Shown here: piece by piece, positions 19,600 to 25,925 of the stretch
How the letters are laid out: each line of letters starts with the position of its first letter
Position numbering within the stretch: position 1 is the stretch's first letter
Source of the DNA: Mesaphorura yosii
Lineage: Eukaryota > Arthropoda > Collembola > Poduromorpha > Tullbergiidae
Direction of reading: 5' to 3'
Assembly: GCA_009869945.1 (NCBI GenBank)
Contig: WIXG01000699.1
Span: 1-25,925 of the forward strand
Length of the DNA: 25,925 bases
Notes under the pieces: generated by a model
Databases searched by the model: none
The model's input: the letters and a program-made list of their open reading frames with translations, nothing else
What the model was told of the DNA's origin: nothing
Program-made: the position numbers and the translations under genes

Positions 19600-20043
19600 T
19601 CATGCGCCGCCTTTCTCAAAGAGCCGAGTTACTTGTCTTTGTCTATTTTCACTTTCTGCCCACGAATTGTGGATGATATCATTGATTTCTCCTACCGCCG
19701 CCCGCCAACTCCTGAACACTACCCGACTGCTTGTCATCGTCATGTGTTGTGTCTTCAGTGAGTTCACTGTGCTAGCTACCTAGCACTTGCACTAGCACTG
19801 TCTGGTAGTCTGGCAAAGAGATTAGATGGTTTAGGTTTTGGTTTTACTGCACTGGCTCGGCTCGGCTCTGGCTGGCCGCTCATTGCTTATGATCGCAGTC
19901 AGTCGCGATTTCGGCTTGAGTCAAGCAGCAAGCACAGTCGGCAATCAGCACGGCAGCAGAGTCGAGCAGTTAACTTAACTGCTCACTGGGTTCCAGTTCC
20001 TAACCACTGCCAGCGGTCAGCGGTTACATTAGCTAGTCAAGGC
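19600..20043. other. Promoter region of GCLC copy 2
   Basis: Contains low-complexity G/C-rich and CTAGCACT-like repeats (around 19770-19880). No TATA box and no coding frame were recognised. It is not obviously similar to the promoter of copy 1. Confidence 0.4.
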
Positions 20044-22917
20044 ATGGGTTTGCTATCAGAGGGCTCGCCATTAACCTGGGCGGAAACGGAGAAATGGGCC
20101 AACCACGTCAAAACCAACGGAATCCAGCAATTTATCAACCTCTACCGCCGGCTCAAGTCCAGACAGGGTGACTCACTGAAATGGGGCGACGAGGTGGAGT
20201 ACGTCATAGTCAACTTTGACCACGAGAAGAAGACAGCGAAGGCCTCGCTCCGAGCCCAGGAACTTTTACCCATTCTTAGACAGCCCGAGACGGACAATCC
20301 AGCGTAAGTTTAATGTTAATACGTGGCTAATACTAATGCTAATTTTGTGGTTTCCCCAACATAATTGGCAATTTGTGGTTGATTTAATCTGTACACTTGA
20401 TTTAGAGCTGCAAAGTACTTGTGGCGACCTGAATATGCAGCATACATGATCGAAGGCACACCTGGACAACCTTATGGTGCTTTGCCTGTGCACTTAAACA
20501 TAGTCGAGGCCAACATGAAGGCCCGTAGAAAGGAAGCGCAAGATCTACTGCCGCCCAATGAGATGGTCATGTCAATTGGTAATTTTCCTCGCCTTGGTTC
20601 GCCAGATTTCACGTTTCCAGTTTATCAGCCACAACCGGAGACAAGCGCTTCACATTCTTACTTTTTTCCCCACGAAGCCACGTTTCAAGGACATCCACGA
20701 TTCTCTACATTGACAAGAAATATACGTGAGCGACGGGGTTCAAAGATTGATATCCAAATTCCAAGTAAGTCGAACGGAATCGTGACTACCATGACATTGA
20801 TTACTTAATGAATGGATTTGGCCTTGAGCCTTGCCCGAGTGACCTCACCTTTACTAGACCCTTGTCATACGCAGTATTTCGAGATGAAAAGACACCGAAG
20901 CCTTTTATCGAGCCTGGAATTCCAGAGCAACGTCCAGACATGATCTACTTGGATGCGATGGGCTTTGGTATGGGAATGTGTTGCCTTCAAGTTACGTTTC
21001 AAGCGTGCAATATCGCTGAGGCACGTGCTCTCTACGATAATCTAGCACCGCTGTGCCCGATCATGGTAAATAAAGAAGACCACCTGGGTCACAAAGTCTT
21101 AGAAGCCTTAATTAATGTTGTCTACATTTAGTTGGCGCTGACTGCCGCGACTCCGTTCTACCGGGGATATATTTCCGATGTCGACGCGCGTTGGAACATT
21201 ATTGCTGGATCAGTGGATTGTCGCCGACCAGAGGAGCGAGACAGGATACCAAAGTCGAGATACGACTCCATCGACTCATATCTGTAAGTTACTCGTGCAT
21301 TTTTTATGGAAAACCTCGAACCCATTTAACGACTAACGAGCGCCACACTTCGATCACGAGGGCAGCTCGTGTCGTGGCTCGTAAAGTGATTCACGAAGCA
21401 ATTAAGCGTAAGCTGAAGCCATTTGGTTGCAATGCAGCTATTTATTTGCGCCTAAACTCAATTATGAGCCTTACGTGCTGTGCTTTCCTTGTATAATAGG
21501 CCAAGCTAGCCTATCGATCGAAATGACTTGACAAAAGTACGTGACTTATCTTTTACTAATGACTAATACTATCTTAAGGTTATGCAGTGTACACGGTACA
21601 CTGCATTCATTCACAACACAACGACAATATCGTAACACTGCCCTTGTATGCTGTGATGAACTTTGGACGGCCTTTGCCCCAACTCTTTTCTGTCACATGT
21701 CATTTAATGGGCTTAAGTGCTGAGTGTACGAAGTAAAGAAGCACATATGCTCTTGTTTCAATGACGTTGCGAAATGCTTTAAATGAAACGTGATTTTATC
21801 GATTTATTTTACCTACTAACTAGTAGACTAACTTCCATCACATCCCTTTTTGGTTGAATTATTGTAGATTTTTAATGGTGGGAGTTACAAAGACGTCAAT
21901 TTGATTCTTTCAGGTCTGAGGAAAACGCCGAGTACAACGACATCCCACTCATTTATTGTCAGGAACATCTGGATACGCTGCTCGCCGGTGGCATCGATCC
22001 GCTCCTTGCGCAACACGTGGCTCATCTCTTCATTCGTGACCCTGTCTCTCTTTTCTCGGAGAAAATCCACCAGGACAATGAAAAGGATTCGGATCATTTT
22101 GAGGTATGTGCAGAAGAAGGCTGAGACTCCAAACCTGTACACAATGTAACAAGGTACATTTAATTTACTTGTTTTGCAGAATATTCAATCTACAAACTGG
22201 CAGACGATGCGTTTCAAGCCGCCGCCACCTGAGTCCACAATCGGCTGGCGCGTCGAATTTCGTCCTTGCGAAGTTCAGCTCACGGATTTCGAGAATGCTG
22301 CCGTCGTTTGCTTCGTGGTTCTGCTCACGAGAGTTGTGCTCTCGTACAATTTGTGCTTTCTAATGCCAATTTCAAAGGTAAATGGTTAAATAATAACACA
22401 AATTCGTCATGGATAAAGGATAACGTCAATTAAAGACTTTTGTTTGATATTTGTCCAGGTGGACGAGAACATGAAAAAGGCCCAAGGCCGCAACGCGCTT
22501 CACGAGCATAAATTCTGGTTCCGCACCAACATTCAGAACAAGGACGCAAAATCATTCTCACTCTTGACGATCAACGAGATCATAAACGGAAGCGATGACT
22601 TTCCAGGGCTCATTTCTCTCATTCAGAACTACCTGAATTCCATGGAAGTGGATGCGGACACGCAGTGCACGCTCCAGCAATATCTGTGCTTAATCTCCCG
22701 GCGAGCGAAGGGCGAAATCATGACAGCAGCCACTTGGATGAGGGAGTTTGTCACGTCACACTCTGCCTACAAGAAGGACAGCGTCATCAATGACGAAATA
22801 AACTACGATCTGCTGATGAGGATCGGAAAGCTCGCCGATGAGCCCGACCCGAAGCTGCTGGGCAAGATTCTGGGGTCAAAGACACAGGACGCAGTGCCAG
22901 ACGTCATGAAGACGTGA
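20044..22917 (+). CDS. GCLC: Glutamate-cysteine ligase catalytic subunit, copy 2; 7 exons
   Basis: Exons 20044-20303, 20406-20764, 20875-21065, 21132-21283, 21914-22103, 22180-22377 and 22459-22917 give 602 residues. Four of the first five introns are at the same positions and phases as in copy 1, with first, third and fourth exons identical in length (260, 191, 152). An extra phase-0 intron (22104-22179) splits what is one 388-bp exon in copy 1, between HFE and NIQSTNW. Motifs include WGDEVEY (47-53), [51 protein letters not shown] and SKVDENM. The C-terminus ends [15 protein letters not shown]. Function is as for copy 1. Intron 21284-21913 is large (630 bp) and holds only an inverted repeat. 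No canonical AATAAA was found downstream; a TATAAA variant occurs near 23214. Confidence 0.95.
21582..21606. repeat. Perfect 11-bp inverted repeat with 3-nt loop
   Basis: ATGCAGTGTAC, spacer ACG, then GTACACTGCAT, inside intron 4 of GCLC copy 2. It could fold as a hairpin or be a dimeric factor site. No element around it was recognised. Confidence 0.6.
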
Positions 22918-23331
22918 ATCACGTGGATTTTAAATTTTGGTGCACCATTTAGCTAGCGTATAGCGTACAGCGTATTTTGGGAACAGCTAAAATTATTGTG
23001 ATAAGTCATTCTTAGCCATTAGCCTGCTGCCTGCATCGTCTTCAAATTGTCTCTGCCTCTCCAGTCAAGTTAAGAATCAAGAAGTGGATCAAGCCAATCA
23101 CATTCAAATCAAATCAATCATTCACAGATACTTGGCGTGGACATTTTTGCCAGATTTTACTTTCTTGTATTACCAAAAGTAGTCAGTTGACATTCATAGT
23201 CATTCACATAATTATATAAACATTTTAGTAATATTGCAATATATTAATTTGTTGTTAAGCTCAGAGCTAAAATGCAATGCATTGTTAATTATAATTGTTA
23301 TCAAATGAGTTGAATTGAGTTGTAATCTGAG
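22918..23331. other. Convergent 3' regions of GCLC copy 2 and the homeobox gene
   Basis: AT-rich and without coding potential. It must contain the 3' ends of both converging transcripts, but only variant polyadenylation hexamers are visible. Confidence 0.45.
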
Positions 23332-25229
23332 TCAGTAATAATAATTGCGATGGTACGACAAAGGATAGAATGTGTTTACAGCCGCTGGTGCTGGATCGGT
23401 CGAAATTGCGTTCCCACTCGAAGTTGACACGGTCGCGGCCATGCTGGAATAGTCTGGCGTGTTGTACAAATGGTGCTGTGCTGCTGCTGCTGCCGCCTGG
23501 ACGTGTGAAATGGGCGGAAATACTGACGTCTGTACGACGACGTTCGGCGGTGGGAAGTTTTTGCCGAACCCTGCGACGCCGAGCCCCAGCCCGCCGAATG
23601 TGTTGACACCGAAGCCGGGCCCATTTCCCGTCCCGTGCTGGTGTTGAGCGGCGGCAGCTGTGGCCGCCGCGACGAGCTGGTGATGATGTATTGTGTTAGC
23701 GTGCGCTCCTGGAATCGACACTCCAGATTTCGTGCCTACGCCTGTGCTGCGGTGATGCTGGAGCTGTAGCCCGTTTGCGCTGGGCAGGTGCACAACCGTG
23801 GAGCTGGGCGACGAGAGCGGCGTGCTCACCACCGCCGCTGACGCGGAATTCGTCCCGCCGCTGCTCGCGAGTTGGCCACGACTGCCTCCAAATGGAAATT
23901 GCTGCTGTGTGGTGCGATTCAGACTGCTGCCACCGCCGAGGGTGTGTGTACGCTCGTTGCGACGGAATTTTGCACGGCGATTCTGGAACCAGACCTGCAA
24001 ATAGGAGGGAAATTATTACTCGGGCTCGACTGGCAGGGGACACGGCTCAGGAGTATACAAAATTACAGCAGCGCAACGCAGCAAAGAGCGCAGCTTCTCT
24101 GTCATCTCTGTCAATGTGAATTATTTTAAAGAAAGAGGCTTCGAAGGCTAATCTTGTATGACAGATTGTTCGCGATTGCGCTCCGCGTCGCGTCGTGGTG
24201 GGTGCGCTCGCGCTCGTGTCATGCTTCTCGGGACATAGACATATCCGTCATGCTATATGCCAGGTGTCAGTGCCAACGTCAAATGCAAAATGCCGAACTG
24301 GCTCCGGCTGCAATGTTGCTAACGAATCCAAACATGTGCTTCTCGTCAGATTTGCTCCATCTCTGCCGTGACACGACACCGACACACGCCGAGCTGAGCT
24401 GAGCTGAGCATGACCTTCGGTGGGGCACGGGTCAATTCTTACGTCAATCGTGACGTGCTCAACGCTGCGGTGTGTTGCACTGCTGGGGTGAAATGAGCAA
24501 AACAAATGGATGCACTGTGTTACTGCGTACCTGCACTCGCACTTCAGTCAGATTGACTTTCCTCGCCAGTTCCTCCCTTGCGAACGCGTCTGGGTAATGA
24601 GTCTTCTCGAAAATGCGCTCCAGTGCTGCGAGCTGATACTGGCTGAATTGTGTCCGGTTCCGCCGTCCGCTTGCTCCTGCAGTTGCTCCAACACCATGGC
24701 CATGAATATGGCCACCAAGGCCACGCCCGTATTGCATGCCGCCGGAACCGCCGTACCTCTTCGTCGCGCTGCTGACGAGCACACTGAACTCGTCATCATC
24801 ACCTTCGCTCATGGCCGTCCGCCCGTCGTGGCTCGCTCCGTCTCCGCTGCTGCTGCTGCCTCCGCCACTCCCGCCGTTGTTGTTCGGGTCGAGAATGGTG
24901 GTGGTGATGGTCGGCGAGGGCGTAGACGGAGTGGAGCTGGAAATCAGCGTCTCACAGTTCACATTCACGTTCATGTTCGTATTCGTATTCGTATTCGTAT
25001 TCGTATTTGTATTCACATTTACGCCAATACTCTGAGAGTTGAGACAGTATTCGAGCCCAAGCACTTGACACTGATCGTGGTCGTGACCTGCGTCTGCCTC
25101 GACGTCGATGGAGGAGTCAATTAACTGCGTGGCACCGTGCTCGTGGGACAACATTGCCTGTTGACACTGCTGGCTGAAGGGGCTCAGGCTCAGCCTGGAG
25201 TCGGCATGGAGAAAAGTGTCTTGAGACAT
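23332..25229 (-). CDS. Paired-class (Q50) homeobox transcription factor, Prrx-like; 2 exons
   Basis: Exons 25229-24531 and 23994-23332 join in phase 0 (CAG|GTACGC ... TTTGCAG|GTC) to give 453 residues. The homeodomain spans about residues 188-247, with [36 protein letters not shown] and [15 protein letters not shown]. Residue 50 is glutamine. THYPDAF...LARKVNLTE and FRRNER point to the Prrx (paired-related) group rather than to other paired-like families. The intron interrupts the homeodomain between residues 46 and 47 (Q|V), the position typical of paired-class genes. No paired domain is present. The N-terminal part has an NT-dipeptide run from a hexanucleotide repeat and a glycine/serine stretch. 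The C-terminal part is rich in Ala, His and Gly and ends [11 protein letters not shown], with no OAR motif visible. It is a nuclear developmental regulator by family. Confidence 0.88.
24976..25011. repeat. Hexanucleotide microsatellite inside the homeobox coding exon
   Basis: Six tandem TTCGTA units (the last with one mismatch), read on the minus strand as alternating Asn and Thr codons. It adds length-variable NT repeats to the N-terminal region and keeps frame with any unit number. Confidence 0.85.
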
Positions 25230-25925
25230 TTCTTGAGACGCAGTCGGTTATTTCACAGAAGAACGCAGTCGTGATCGTTCCAATACAAGATTCGGAGGAA
25301 AACTGAAGATTCGTTTGCTCATTGCACGCGTCGTCGATGGACCCGCAGCCTGTCGTGGTCTCCGTCTTCTATTTTTATGTCTTTTCTATTCGTCTTTGCA
25401 CTTGTCTTGAGTTTTGGGACCCTCCTACCAATAAACACGTTAAACAGAATCTTCCCTTACGTGACTTCGCCTTTGCTTGCCTTTGCTAGAGAAGTCGAAG
25501 AGTGTGAGAGTGCGACAAGTTGAGATTGAGATCGACTGCGATTACCCAAATTAATTAAATTACAATAATCATCATATCGACATGGCTTTATCTTTGTCCG
25601 CATTACGGCATTACTTCACTTGATTCTTCTTCTTCAGCTTCTTCAAAATGTTCAAAGCCAGCCGACATTTTCATTCTCGCCGTGCGTGCCTGAGCTCCTG
25701 GCGAAGCATGGCTCAATTCAACGCCAAACTCGCGATTCTCGTAACGGTAAAAGTGCTGGAGAATTTTTGAATATTTCGATAAATCGCTGCCATGCTGCCA
25801 TCGCCGTTAATTTAATTTCCAGCCACGGCCAACGTCCAGCATGAAGCAGGCCGCAAGGTCAGCGGAACACGACGAGACTCATGACAAGACGCACTGCACT
25901 CACTTTTCAGTGCAAGTCGCAGGTC
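25230..25925. other. Upstream region of the homeobox gene, window edge
   Basis: Should contain the promoter of the minus-strand homeobox gene. A plus-strand acceptor-like sequence (TTAATTTCCAG, ending 25822) is followed by a frame open from an ATG at 25841 to the window end (about 28 codons). This might be a first exon of another gene, but no domain supports it. Confidence 0.3.

Noticed and set aside
16591..20043. Antioxidant response elements in the GCLC promoters
   Set aside because: Only partial matches to TGACnnnGC in either orientation were found by eye, with wrong spacing. Not reported as sites.
24510..25124. Long plus-strand frame of 204 codons opposite the homeobox exon
   Set aside because: It is antisense to the homeodomain exon, with repetitive arginine/isoleucine from the microsatellite and no domain. 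The minus strand is clearly coding.
1..25925. CRISPR arrays, prokaryotic operons, toxin or viral genes
   Set aside because: No regularly spaced direct repeats, ribosome-binding-site-led gene strings or viral proteins were seen; the window is eukaryotic.

Overview
The window is nuclear DNA from a compact animal genome, most probably an arthropod. Genes on both strands are cut by many short GT-AG introns (mostly about 55-160 bp), and there are TATA boxes, AATAAA signals and a nuclear-type tRNA-Phe gene. A protein ending in the TYhhhhhQ motif of arthropod gustatory receptors, and a second receptor-like multi-membrane protein, favour an arthropod. A springtail-like (collembolan) source is my guess from gene style, not something the sequence proves.

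Layout, left to right. 59-1662 (-): multi-membrane chemoreceptor-like gene. 2280-3557 (-) and 4955-6205 (+): two paralogous secreted double-CUB proteins, head to head, each with its own TATA box. 6596-8187 (+): gustatory-receptor-family gene. 8776-10514 (+): CARD gene whose downstream exons encode a death domain, so probably a CARD-death-domain adaptor resembling RAIDD/CRADD. 10760-11399 (+): a second CARD gene with the same intron position. 12418-13485 (+): intronless secreted calcineurin-like metallophosphoesterase. 14073-16129 (-): SSRP1, the FACT histone-chaperone subunit, here without an HMG box. 16518-16590 (-): tRNA-Phe(GAA). 17347-19483 (+) and 20044-22917 (+): tandem copies of the glutamate-cysteine ligase catalytic subunit. 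23332-25229 (-): paired-class homeobox gene closest to Prrx.

This is an ordinary eukaryotic gene neighbourhood, not an operon. Three local duplications dominate it: the CUB pair, the CARD pair and the GCLC pair. Functional links are limited to those pairs: two CARD proteins that could interact homotypically, and two GCLC enzymes for the first step of glutathione synthesis. Exon boundaries were read by eye from splice signals and checked for phase. All models keep frame from ATG to stop, and for the paralogous pairs the exon lengths agree between copies. The weakest junctions are noted in the entries. No mobile-element gene, CRISPR array or prokaryotic system was seen.
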